Source: a virus
Virus record (IMG/VR): IMGVR_UViG_3300047316_000185
Coordinates: 1-22,730 of that record
Length of the DNA stretch: 22,730 nucleotides
Strand: one strand, 5' to 3'
Shown here: positions 6,979-13,750 of the stretch, piece after piece
How the letters are laid out: every line of letters begins with the position of its first letter
How positions within the stretch are numbered: the first letter of the stretch is position 1
Made by a program: the position numbers and the translations under genes
Notes under the pieces: generated by a model
Databases searched by the model: none
What the model was told of the DNA's origin: nothing
The model's input: only the letters and a program-made list of their open reading frames with translations

Positions 6979-7956
6979 TCAGTTCAACAACTGCAATTCG
7001 AGCGCATAGCGATCGAATTGGGCGTCGACACAGCGATCCTGGCCGGACCCTCTTGCGAGGTCTGCGGGCTGTCGCGCGTCGAACTGGTGCGCGCCTGGTG
7101 CCACGCCATCCGCGGGCGTGGTGACGAGCAGACGCGATAAGGTGTCATCGAGCGTGCCGACGCGATCGATCATGCCGAGCGCGTGCGCATCGCTGGCGCT
7201 GTAGACGTGCGCCTTCCATTCCGACTTCACGCGATCGGCCGTCAGGCCATTGCCGCGCCCGTGGACGATCGTGCTCACGAAGGTGTCGTAGTGGTCGTTC
7301 ACCGCCTTAAGCAGCCGCCCGTGCGCCGCCTCCGACAGTGGGCCCGTTTCGTTGCCGTCGACCTTGCCTTCGCCGGCCGAGATGAACGTGCGCTTGATGC
7401 CACGGTGCGCGAGCGCCGCGGAGAGATCATCGTGGATGCTGTAGGTGCCGATGCTCCCGATCCGGGCTGACGGTGCCGCCACGATTTCCGTCGCCGCGGC
7501 GGCCAGCTGGTAGGCCGCGGAGGCCATCGTGTATTCGGCCTGCGCAATGATCGGCTTCTTGGTGCGCGCCTTCAGAATCTCGCTGGCGAGTTCGGCGTTG
7601 CCGGCGGCGCTGCCGCCTGGCGAGTCGACGTCGAGCACGATCGACGCGATGCCGGGATCGCTCACGGCGTTGCGCAGCTGCTGCGTCAGCTGCTGATACG
7701 ACGTCCCGCCGGACATCTCGCTGAACACGTTCATGCGCGGCGCGAGTACGCCATGCACGGGAATGACGGCGACGTTACCGCGCCGCGGTTGCGGCACGTC
7801 TTTTCGGGTGGCCATCGCCGCCAGAATTTCCTCGCGGTCGACCGCTTCGCCGGCCACGCGCCGCGCCAGGATTTCCGCCACCACCGCCAGCATCGCCGGC
7901 GTCAGGTTCCACGGATGCTCGATGGCGAAACTGAGGACGTGTTCGATGCCTTTCAT
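6979..7956 (-). CDS. S49 (SppA-like) capsid maturation protease
   Basis: The product is 325 residues. The S49 fold is clear: VAVIPVHGVL, then IVLDVDSPGGSAAG and the active-site strand EYTMASAAYQLA with the nucleophile Ser at residue 146. AARIGSIG-like PSARIGSIGTY follows, and a Lys in GEGKVDG (residue 198) matches the catalytic Lys of the Ser/Lys dyad of SppA-type enzymes. In lambda C-like phages this protease cleaves scaffold and the capsid delta domain inside the procapsid. It overlaps the portal stop by 4 bases (ATGA) and precedes the capsid gene. A C-terminal extension of about 45 residues after LLVTTPA is polar. Confidence 0.95.
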   Translation of the reverse strand: MKGIEHVLSFAIEHPWNLTPAMLAVVAEILARRVAGEAVDREEILAAMATRKDVPQPRRGNVAVIPVHGVLAPRMNVFSEMSGGTSYQQLTQQLRNAVSDPGIASIVLDVDSPGGSAAGNAELASEILKARTKKPIIAQAEYTMASAAYQLAAAATEIVAAPSARIGSIGTYSIHDDLSAALAHRGIKRTFISAGEGKVDGNETGPLSEAAHGRLLKAVNDHYDTFVSTIVHGRGNGLTADRVKSEWKAHVYSASDAHALGMIDRVGTLDDTLSRLLVTTPADGVAPGAHQFDARQPADLARGSGQDRCVDAQFDRYALELQLLN

Positions 7957-9470
7957 TCGTCATCCTCCAGCGCAGCGAAGAAGTCGACGTTGGCCGACAA
8001 CGCCAGGCCGGCCGCGTCGGCCGCGCCGACGATAGGCGCCAGGTCCGCGGCCAGTTCTCGGTTCCACCGATCGACCTCGGCGAAGAACGCCGACGCGCGC
8101 TCGGGCGCCGGCAGCCGCGCGAGGCTGGCGCGCTGGCGGGCGCGCGTGCGATCGATCGCCACCTGCAGCCGCGCCTCCGTGCCGGTGTCGCCGGTGCCAT
8201 CGGCCGCGTCTTCCGGGTCAGCGGTCGGATCGACGCCGGGCGCCGGTGGTGTCGGGTTCACGCTCGCATCGGACGGGCCGCCCTGCTGCGGCGCCAGGCG
8301 ATCCGCCGTGGGATCGTTCTTGATCGACGGCAGGTTCAGCCGGGCCCGGCCTTCGTTGGGTGTCATGATCGGCCGGCCGACCAGCACCTCGATCGCGGTG
8401 GCTTGTTCTTCGAAGCTGCCCGCGAGCTTGGACGCGATATTGAATTCGATGTAGACGCGATCCTGGTCGTCGCATTCCACGAGCAGCTGCCGCTCGATCT
8501 CCTGCACAATCATTTCGAGGGTGGGCCCGAGCGAGTCCTGGTACAGCTGCTTATGCTGTTCCTTGATGTTGCTGAAGGTGGCGTGGTCGAGGATGCCGAT
8601 CGACGGCTGCGGCACGTTGAATTCCGCGGCGGTCACCTCGCGGCGCAGCTTGCCGCCCTGGATAAACTCGGAGTCCCGCGGCGAAAACGCGGTCGGCTTG
8701 AACGACATCCCGTCTTCGAGCACCGCCGTCAGGCCGGCGTTCGCGCTGCCGCCGAAGCGCGCCTGCCACTGCTCGCGGAATTCTTTCTTCTGCGTCGGCG
8801 TCCACTTCGGCGCTTCCTTCGGCCGCTCGATGACACCCTCGTGCCGGCTGGCGTTGCGCCAGTAGTACTCGCGGTGCTTCGACGCCGCCTGGTCTTCGTT
8901 GACGATGGCCGCCAGCGTGTCGACGTGCGAGAGGCCCATCCGCGGGTTGATCGGGTTGTAGCCGTTGAAGTAGACGATCTCCGACGTGGGGAATTCGAGC
9001 TTGTGGCCGTCTTCGCTCGTCCAGCAGAACGAGGTGGGCAGCAGGCCGCCGGCCACGAACATCTGATCGGGCGGCAGGCGCACCAGGCCGATCGCCCGCC
9101 CGTCCGGCCCGCTGTAGCGGACCTTCAGCCAGTACGCATTCTTGTAAACGCCGAGGTCGCCCATCAGCGATTCAAACAGGCGGAACTGCGTGGTGGCCGG
9201 GTTCGGCTTCGCCAGCCACTGCGTCAGCTGGTGATCCGGCAGCCGCGTGCGATCGGTGTCGCTGACGCGGCGAAAGGCGTGGATGCCGAGCTGCGCGACG
9301 TTGCCGGCCAGGAAGTCGATCGGGATGCGCAGGTTCGGGTTCGCCGCGTAGAGCGCCGCGTACGCCTGGCGGGCCAGGCCGCTGGCGTTCGCATCGCGCC
9401 ACGAGGTCAGCGCCACCGGGCTCACATCCGGCGTCAGCGCCTGCAGCTGCCCGTAGGACTGCACGATCAC
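7953..9470 (-). CDS. Portal protein (HK97/lambda-like)
   Basis: The product is 505 residues from a GTG start (VIVQSYGQLQ) that overlaps the preceding stop as GTGA. Portal landmarks include NPNLRIPIDFLAGNVAQL in the N-terminal wing, a Y-K-N-A-Y-W strand, and a stem region with ITAAEFNVPQPSIG-like sequence (VTAAEFNVPQPSIGILDHAT). A clip/crown helix contains SIKNDPTADRL. The last 110 residues are an acidic, Pro-rich linker followed by helices. It forms the dodecameric DNA entry ring. A longer frame up to 9710 exists, but its extra N-terminus is low complexity and covers the small upstream gene, so the coupled GTG is preferred. Confidence 0.93.
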   Translation of the reverse strand: MIVQSYGQLQALTPDVSPVALTSWRDANASGLARQAYAALYAANPNLRIPIDFLAGNVAQLGIHAFRRVSDTDRTRLPDHQLTQWLAKPNPATTQFRLFESLMGDLGVYKNAYWLKVRYSGPDGRAIGLVRLPPDQMFVAGGLLPTSFCWTSEDGHKLEFPTSEIVYFNGYNPINPRMGLSHVDTLAAIVNEDQAASKHREYYWRNASRHEGVIERPKEAPKWTPTQKKEFREQWQARFGGSANAGLTAVLEDGMSFKPTAFSPRDSEFIQGGKLRREVTAAEFNVPQPSIGILDHATFSNIKEQHKQLYQDSLGPTLEMIVQEIERQLLVECDDQDRVYIEFNIASKLAGSFEEQATAIEVLVGRPIMTPNEGRARLNLPSIKNDPTADRLAPQQGGPSDASVNPTPPAPGVDPTADPEDAADGTGDTGTEARLQVAIDRTRARQRASLARLPAPERASAFFAEVDRWNRELAADLAPIVGAADAAGLALSANVDFFAALEDDE

Positions 9471-9649
9471 GGGAGCACCTGGTAGTAGCGCACCTGGCTG
9501 CGGTGCAGCACCACGTCGCCATCCGCCTTCACTTCGTTGTTCCCCGCCGACAGCGCGTAGACGTCGCGCAGCGTCAGCCACCCGCCCCGATAGGACCAGA
9601 GCACGCCCTTCAGCGCCTCGGTGTCCGAGGTCGTCAGGTTGACGATCAC
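9467..9649 (-). CDS. Small protein before portal
   Basis: The product is 60 residues from a GTG start reading VIVNLTTSDTEALKGVLWSY, with R-G-G-W-L-T-L-R and LHRSQVRYYQVLP at the end. Small beta-rich proteins of this shape (an I-V-N-L start, a W and an R-x-Q-V near the C-terminus) are frequent just before portal genes in HK97-like phages. The function is unknown. It overlaps the portal by GTGA. The reading frame is open upstream to 9700, but that part would run into the promoter region of the plus-strand gene, so the GTG is more likely. Confidence 0.65.
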   Translation of the reverse strand: MIVNLTTSDTEALKGVLWSYRGGWLTLRDVYALSAGNNEVKADGDVVLHRSQVRYYQVLP

Positions 9650-9775
9650 GCGCCGAAGTCGGCACGGTGGACGCCAGAAGCAGAGCCAGTCCCACAGCAC
9701 AGCGGTTCACGGCTCACGGTGCGGCCGGTCGGCGCGTTCGGGAAGTTTGCGTTCCTAAAGTGGGAGGCTTACACT

Positions 9776-9991
9776 ATGGGCCGTCGCATGGCCGAACGCC
9801 CTAACGGCCGCCCGCCGGTGAAACGCGGTGACCCTTCGGTCAGCGTTCACCTGCGCGTCCCAACCTCGCAGTACGACGCGGCCTACTCGCGCGCCGGCCG
9901 TGCCGGTGTCACCCTGCCGGAATTCATCCGCCGCGCCTCATGGGCCGCCTTCCGCCCGCCGGACGAGGACGGCGACGAGGACGAGGACTAA
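9776..9991 (+). CDS. Lone plus-strand ribbon-helix-helix-like protein
   Basis: The product is 71 residues, starting MGRRMAERPN, with an acidic tail of Asp/Glu repeats (DEDGDEDED). The middle reads DPSVSVHLRVPTSQYDAAYS followed by a helix and EFIRRASWAAF, which is the strand-helix-helix layout of Arc/MetJ-type DNA-binding proteins. A GGAGG ribosome binding site lies 8 bases before this ATG. A second ATG at 9788 is possible. The gene runs against all neighbours and its stop overlaps the end of the large terminase gene by 4 bases. It could repress a local promoter or serve as an antitoxin-like partner, but no toxin gene is adjacent. The family call is moderate because the fold is inferred from a short stretch. 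Confidence 0.7.
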   Translation: MGRRMAERPNGRPPVKRGDPSVSVHLRVPTSQYDAAYSRAGRAGVTLPEFIRRASWAAFRPPDEDGDEDED

Positions 9992-11688
9992 GCCACCACC
10001 AGGTCGGGATCGTCGGCCACGCCCGCGCTGGTGTCGAGCGTGGCGAGCTTGCGCGCAATCAGGCCGGCGATGATCGGGTCGATGCGCCCGCGGCTCTGCT
10101 TCTTCGTCGGGTAGATGTTGTCCTTCGTGTCGCGCTGCACCATCACGTTCGACGCGCAGTAGGTCAGCAGCGGATTGTGCCCGCCGTCGACCAGGCCATC
10201 GAGCACGTCTGCTTCGAAGTCCTTCGCCGGGCCGCTCATCTGCGCCATTGTCTGCGGCACTTCGACCACCTGGAAGCCATCGTCGCTCAGTTCGCGTTCC
10301 AGGTTGCCGGCGTTCCACGGATCGAAGCCCACCTGCTGCACGTTGCACACCGCGGCCGCCTCGTGCACGAAGGCCCGCACCTGCGCCTGGTCGATGCGGT
10401 TCCCCGGATTGGTGCGCAGGAAGCCGCGCTCCACCCACAGCGGATACGGCGCGCGATCCCGCAGCGCGCGATCCGCGAGCGTGTCAGCCGGCGTCAGGCA
10501 CCAGGCGACGTGATGCCAGGCGCGCTCGCCGTCGCGCGGCGGGAAGACCGCCACCACCGCGGTGAGGTCGATCTTCGAGGACATATCCACGCCGAGCCAG
10601 CAGTCGCGCCCGTGCAGGAAGTCGGGCAGGCACCACCGCCCCGCCAGGTTCCACACCGTTTGCCCGTGGCGCCAGCCATCGGCCGACAGCCAGGGTGAGG
10701 CGGAACTGACCCACACGTTCAGCCGCTTCTGCTTGAACGCCGCCGCCGCGGGTGGCATGTGGCGCGCCTTCGTCGCCAGCACGCGCAGATCGTCGGGAAG
10801 CACCGACACGCCGTAGTTCGGATTCGCCTTGCGCCAGGTCGCATCCTGCAGCCACCCGTCGCCCTCCAGGTCTTCGGGATCGGCGTGCGCGATGAACGCG
10901 AAGAAGCGATCATCGACCAGCACGCCATCGAGCACGCGGCAGGCGTAGTCATGCTGATCGCCGCAGGGCGAGATCGGATCGGTGCCGGCGGTTGTGATCT
11001 GGAAGTTGACCGGTTCCAGCCGGGCGCCCGTCGCCGTTTCCATGACGTCGATCAGGCCGCGGTTCTTCTGCGCGTGGAATTCATCGTTGATGATCAGATT
11101 CGGGTTCAGGCCATCGGTCGAATCGCGGTCAGCGCCAAGCGGCTCCAGCTTCGACGCGGTATCACCGCGCGACAGGTTCGCCGTCAGCACCGTGATGCGC
11201 GAGCGCAGGCCGCTCGACTGCACCAGGCGCTTGCAATCGTTGAAGACGATCTTCGCCTGCTCGCGCTTGGTGGCGATGCAGTAGCCTTCGGCGCCCGCCT
11301 CGCCGTCGAAGAACGACACGTAGAGCGCGACGATGGCCGCTTCGAGCGACTTGCCATTCTTGCGCGGGATCTCGTTGTAGCAGGTGCGGAAGCGCCGCAG
11401 CCCGCTGCGCATATGCACCCATCCGAACAACGAGCCGAGGCGGAACACCTGGTGCGGTTCCAGGTGCAGGTACTGGCCGGCCCACTGCTGGCCCTTGTAG
11501 TGGCGCAGCTTTTCCGCGAAGGCCACGAAGCGCAGGGCGCGCGGCAGGTCGAACCAGTACGGGAACGATCGCGTCGCCTCACGCCGTCGATCGCGCTGGT
11601 GCCGTTCGCACGCGAGCCGATGATAGCGGCCCGCCGGCACCCGCCGCGCGACGACGGCGGCGGCGTACGCATCGAGGGGATTGATCAC
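9988..11688 (-). CDS. Terminase large subunit
   Basis: The product is 566 residues. The ATPase domain carries the Walker A variant PRKNGKS (residues 108-114), typical of HK97-type terminases, and Walker B LIINDEFHA (198-206) with the catalytic Asp/Glu pair. The C-terminal nuclease domain starts with WLGVDMSSKIDLTA, where the Asp would bind metal, and has a further acidic VGFDPWNAGNLE strand. It pumps DNA into the procapsid and cuts concatemers. Start and small-subunit stop overlap (ATGA). The gene's end overlaps the plus-strand RHH-like gene. Length is normal. Confidence 0.96.
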   Translation of the reverse strand: MINPLDAYAAAVVARRVPAGRYHRLACERHQRDRRREATRSFPYWFDLPRALRFVAFAEKLRHYKGQQWAGQYLHLEPHQVFRLGSLFGWVHMRSGLRRFRTCYNEIPRKNGKSLEAAIVALYVSFFDGEAGAEGYCIATKREQAKIVFNDCKRLVQSSGLRSRITVLTANLSRGDTASKLEPLGADRDSTDGLNPNLIINDEFHAQKNRGLIDVMETATGARLEPVNFQITTAGTDPISPCGDQHDYACRVLDGVLVDDRFFAFIAHADPEDLEGDGWLQDATWRKANPNYGVSVLPDDLRVLATKARHMPPAAAAFKQKRLNVWVSSASPWLSADGWRHGQTVWNLAGRWCLPDFLHGRDCWLGVDMSSKIDLTAVVAVFPPRDGERAWHHVAWCLTPADTLADRALRDRAPYPLWVERGFLRTNPGNRIDQAQVRAFVHEAAAVCNVQQVGFDPWNAGNLERELSDDGFQVVEVPQTMAQMSGPAKDFEADVLDGLVDGGHNPLLTYCASNVMVQRDTKDNIYPTKKQSRGRIDPIIAGLIARKLATLDTSAGVADDPDLVVA

Positions 11689-12188
11689 TGCACCTTCAGC
11701 CCCGTGCGCGGCAGCGGTTGATCGAAGTCGGAGAAGGCATCACCGCCCGGCCCGGGCCCGTCACCGCTGACGCGCGAGCGCGACGACGGCGTGAGGCCGA
11801 GTTCTGGCCACAACCGCGCGCACGCCGCCAGCGCCTTCGAGGCGATCGACAGATACGGGTTCGGCATCGGATAGCCGCTCGGCGTCTTCACCACCATGCC
11901 GGCGGTGCGTACCTTCGCGGTCGCTTCCAGGTAGCGCGCCCATTCGACGCAGACCGCCACCAGCGCGGAGCGATCGGCTTCGCTGACCAGGCGCAGCCGG
12001 TGCAGCATCGGCGCGAGCCGGGCCCACTCTTTCAGCGCCAGCGTGTTGCCTTCCAGTTCGATGGGCGGCGGCGCATCGGCCGGCGCCGGCAGCGGCGGCG
12101 GCAGCGGTTCTGCGAGGTTGAGCGTGCGCTTCCCGGGATTGCCGAGCAGCACCCGCTGCCGCGTCGGATGTGGTTTGCGGCCCCTCAT
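11685..12188 (-). CDS. Terminase small subunit, P27 family
   Basis: The product is 167 residues, starting MRGRKPHPTRQRVLLGNPGK. The G-R-K-P...L-x-G-N-P-G-K-R start is the signature of the P27-type small terminase, and the LALKEWARLAPMLHRLRLVS helix and later DRSALVAVCVEWARYLEA are its helical core. It would recognise the packaging site and regulate the large subunit. The frame is open upstream, but residues before this ATG lie in the divergent promoter region of the plus-strand cluster, so this start is preferred. In related phages the HNH gene lies directly upstream of this gene. Here it is 6.7 kb away. Confidence 0.93.
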   Translation of the reverse strand: MRGRKPHPTRQRVLLGNPGKRTLNLAEPLPPPLPAPADAPPPIELEGNTLALKEWARLAPMLHRLRLVSEADRSALVAVCVEWARYLEATAKVRTAGMVVKTPSGYPMPNPYLSIASKALAACARLWPELGLTPSSRSRVSGDGPGPGGDAFSDFDQPLPRTGLKVQ

Positions 12189-12189
12189 A

Positions 12190-12219
12190 GAGCCTCGATC
12201 GTTAGCAATTGAGCCTCGA
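12190..12219 (+). promoter_or_regulatory. Upstream repeated element GAGCCTCGAT..TTAG (first copy)
   Basis: The bases GAGCCTCGATCGTTAG at 12190-12205 are followed by a second GAGCCTCGA at 12211-12219. A near copy (GAGCCTCGATTGCTAG) occurs at 13674-13689 upstream of the second promoter. The two copies lie 87 and 77 bases before their respective start codons. Such shared sequence could be an operator for one regulator, or only a leftover of duplication. The element also abuts the small terminase start on the other strand. Confidence 0.45.
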
Positions 12220-12240
12220 AGAAATAGTTGGCGATTGAGC

Positions 12241-12270
12241 TTGATAACCAGAGCGGTGAGGTTGTATTCT
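12241..12270 (+). promoter_or_regulatory. Sigma70-like promoter of plus-strand cluster, leaderless geometry
   Basis: TTGATA at 12241-12246 and TATTCT at 12265-12270 are separated by 18 bases. The start codon ATG begins at 12277, six bases after the -10 box, where transcription would be expected to begin. No ribosome binding site fits between. A second promoter at 13715-13744 repeats the same spacing and shares the core ACCAGAGCG between the boxes and GGTTGTA just before the -10. Confidence 0.65.
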
Positions 12271-12276
12271 CGGTGC

Positions 12277-12501
12277 ATGACGAAGACGACAGCGGCGGCG
12301 ACGACGGCGGCGGCGGACAACCAACTGCACGCCTTCCGCACCTTCCTCGGGCTGCCGCCCGACAGCGACACGGCGCCGGCCTGCGGCGCCGTCCTATCCG
12401 CGGCCTACAACGGCCGGGGAAAACCCGAATGCCGGATCTGCGCCGGCATCCTCCGTCGCGAGCGCGCCATCGCGCGCCGCGATCATCGGCGGGCCCGCTA
12501 G
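12277..12501 (+). CDS. Small Cys-containing protein, first gene of plus-strand cluster
   Basis: The product is 74 residues, starting MTKTTAAATTAAADNQ. A Thr/Ala-rich start leads into LHAFRTFLGLPPDSDTA and then a possible zinc knuckle (A-C-G-A-V... E-C-R-I-C-A-G) and an Arg-rich end. I do not recognise a family. The start codon is placed at the predicted transcription start, with no Shine-Dalgarno site, so it is probably translated from a leaderless message. The stop shares a base with a possible GTG start of the next gene. Confidence 0.6.
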   Translation: MTKTTAAATTAAADNQLHAFRTFLGLPPDSDTAPACGAVLSAAYNGRGKPECRICAGILRRERAIARRDHRRAR

Positions 12502-12602
12502 TGCGGCGCCCTGCCGATCCGCTCGCCGCCTGGCACGCGCTCTGTAACCGACTCGGATTATTCGACACCGTAAACAACCGCACTACTACGAAGGACAGCA
12601 CA

Positions 12603-12977
12603 ATGAAAAAGACCACCACCGCGAAGAAGACCACCACCACGAAGCAGACCACGAAGCCGCGCGTTGCCAGCGGCGTGAAGCGGTCGGAACTGCCGGCCGC
12701 CGAGCGGCCGACGATCAAGGGCGCCGCGCCCGTCACCGCGCCGAAGGCGGCAAAGGTCGCACGCGATCCGAAGGCGCCGACCACCTGCACGAAGTGCGGC
12801 AACGATAACCAGGCGCGCATCCTGGCGCGCGGTGGTAGCCGCGATTGCCGCAGCGCCGCGGCGTGCAAGCGCCGCATCGCGAAGGCGAAGGCGGCGGCAG
12901 CGCCGGCCGCCGCGGTCGCCGCGAAGGTGGCCGTTGCCGTCAAGCGCAGCGCGCCCGTTGCGCGCAAGCGCCGATAG
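12603..12977 (+). CDS. Lys/Thr/Ala-rich protein with zinc-ribbon tail
   Basis: The product is 124 residues, starting MKKTTTAKKTTTTKQTTKPR after an AAGGAC ribosome binding site. The first 60 residues are basic and low complexity, like histone-tail or DNA-binding linker sequence. Residues 62-88 form a CX2C-X16-CX5C motif (Cys 62, 65, 82, 88), followed by an Ala/Lys-rich end (PVARKRR). The Cys motif is nearly the same as the C-terminus of the 330-residue protein in this cluster (20 of 27 residues identical). An alternative GTG start at 12501 would add 34 residues (PLAAWHALCNRLGL) and couple it to the previous gene. Nucleic acid binding is likely but not shown. Confidence 0.65.
   Translation: MKKTTTAKKTTTTKQTTKPRVASGVKRSELPAAERPTIKGAAPVTAPKAAKVARDPKAPTTCTKCGNDNQARILARGGSRDCRSAAACKRRIAKAKAAAAPAAAVAAKVAVAVKRSAPVARKRR
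12786..12866 (+). repeat. Zinc-ribbon coding repeat, copy 1
   Basis: This 81-base segment encodes the CX2C-X16-CX5C ribbon and matches 14636-14716 at about 63 of 81 bases by eye. No other part of the two genes aligns this well, so the domain was duplicated or exchanged as a unit and then diverged mostly at some codon third positions. Confidence 0.7.
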
Positions 12978-12983
12978 TCGACC

Positions 12984-13023
12984 ACGGGCGCCGCAATTCC
13001 GCGGCGCCCCACCCGTTTTTTTT
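12984..13023 (+). terminator. Hairpin and T10 tract between two plus-strand genes
   Basis: A perfect 9-bp stem (GGGCGCCGC at 12984-12992 and GCGGCGCCC at 12999-13007) with loop AATTCC is followed, six bases later, by ten T (13014-13023). The T run directly abuts the GGAG ribosome binding site of the next gene. The offset makes it a less perfect intrinsic terminator. It could partly stop transcription before the 171-residue gene. Confidence 0.65.
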
Positions 13024-13036
13024 GGAGTCTACGAAC

Positions 13037-13552
13037 ATGCAATCCTGGGAACTGATGATGCCCCGCAGCGCCACGAAGATCGTCGTCACCCTCAACGGCG
13101 CCACCGCCGGCAAGCTGGCCGACGCCGAACTGCACTTCACGGAAGGGCCGCTGGCCGGCCTGCGCCTGGTCGGCTTCGGCGTATGGAAGCGCCGCGAGCC
13201 GAAGGCGATCCCCGACACCGGCCGCTACGCTGACCTCAACGTCACCTTCCCGGCGCGCAGCTACCCGGTGAACAACGCGCAGCAGCGCGCCACGTTTGCG
13301 GTGCTGCGCCCGCAGGCCGGCGCCCCGGTCGACGCCCTTGATCCGCTGCGCCTGGCGATCCTGAACGCCTACGAAGCGGAGCGCGCCGGCATCCTGGCCT
13401 GCGGCTGCATCGGCAGCTGCAGCGGCGGCCACGTGCCGGCCGACGACAGCGCGCCGATCGACACCAGCGACGAGCACCACGCGGAAGACTACCCGGGCCA
13501 GCGCATCACCGGGCCCGACTACGACACGCGCGACCGCGAAGGCCGCGACTAG
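13037..13552 (+). CDS. Unknown protein of plus-strand cluster
   Basis: The product is 171 residues, starting MQSWELMMPRSATKIVVTLN with GGAG (13024-13027) ten bases upstream. A beta-rich N-terminal half (LNGATAGKLADAELHFTEGP, then GLRLVGFGVWKR) resembles a single-domain barrel. It is followed by RYADLNVTFPAR and a Cys cluster CGCIGSCSGGH (about residues 117-127) that might bind metal. The end is acidic and polar. I do not recognise the family. It sits between the hairpin/T-run and the second leaderless promoter. Confidence 0.65.
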   Translation: MQSWELMMPRSATKIVVTLNGATAGKLADAELHFTEGPLAGLRLVGFGVWKRREPKAIPDTGRYADLNVTFPARSYPVNNAQQRATFAVLRPQAGAPVDALDPLRLAILNAYEAERAGILACGCIGSCSGGHVPADDSAPIDTSDEHHAEDYPGQRITGPDYDTRDREGRD

Positions 13553-13673
13553 CGGCCCTTCCAGGCACGCTCCAGGGCTCGGCCGCCAGGCCGGGCCCAC
13601 GCCCCCGCCCGCCGCCGCGCCCCGCCAGAACCCGCCAGAACGCCCCACCGACGCCCCCGCCGACCACCTTCCA

Positions 13674-13690
13674 GAGCCTCGATTGCTAGG
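13674..13690 (+). promoter_or_regulatory. Upstream repeated element GAGCCTCGAT..CTAG (second copy)
   Basis: GAGCCTCGATTGCTAG resembles the element at 12190-12205 and lies 77 bases before the start codon at 13751. The 10-base difference in distance, about one helical turn, would keep the element on the same DNA face relative to the promoter. Confidence 0.45.
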
Positions 13691-13714
13691 CTTTTGCCCG
13701 CCTTCGGTTATAGC

Positions 13715-13744
13715 TTGCAAACCAGAGCGCCGCGGTTGTAAAAT
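13715..13744 (+). promoter_or_regulatory. Second sigma70-like promoter with leaderless geometry
   Basis: TTGCAA (13715-13720) and TAAAAT (13739-13744) are 18 bases apart. The ATG at 13751 again begins six bases after the -10. Between the boxes, ACCAGAGCG and GGTTGTA match the first promoter, so the two are probably related copies. The match to the sigma70 consensus is better here than at 12241. Confidence 0.7.
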
Positions 13745-13750
13745 TAGGGC

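Noticed and set aside
8403-9485. 360-codon plus-strand frame across the portal gene
   Set aside because: It is the shadow of the portal gene, which has strong family landmarks. The translation is rich in Arg/His/Val without any motif.
10759-11721. 320-codon plus-strand frame across the large terminase gene
   Set aside because: It is antisense to a gene with Walker A and B motifs, and no motif or ribosome binding site supports it.
13553-13670. C-rich repeats (CCCGCCAGAA, ACGCCCCC) before the second leaderless promoter
   Set aside because: The units are short and irregular, with no consistent spacing. They look like GC-rich intergenic drift rather than an array such as CRISPR.
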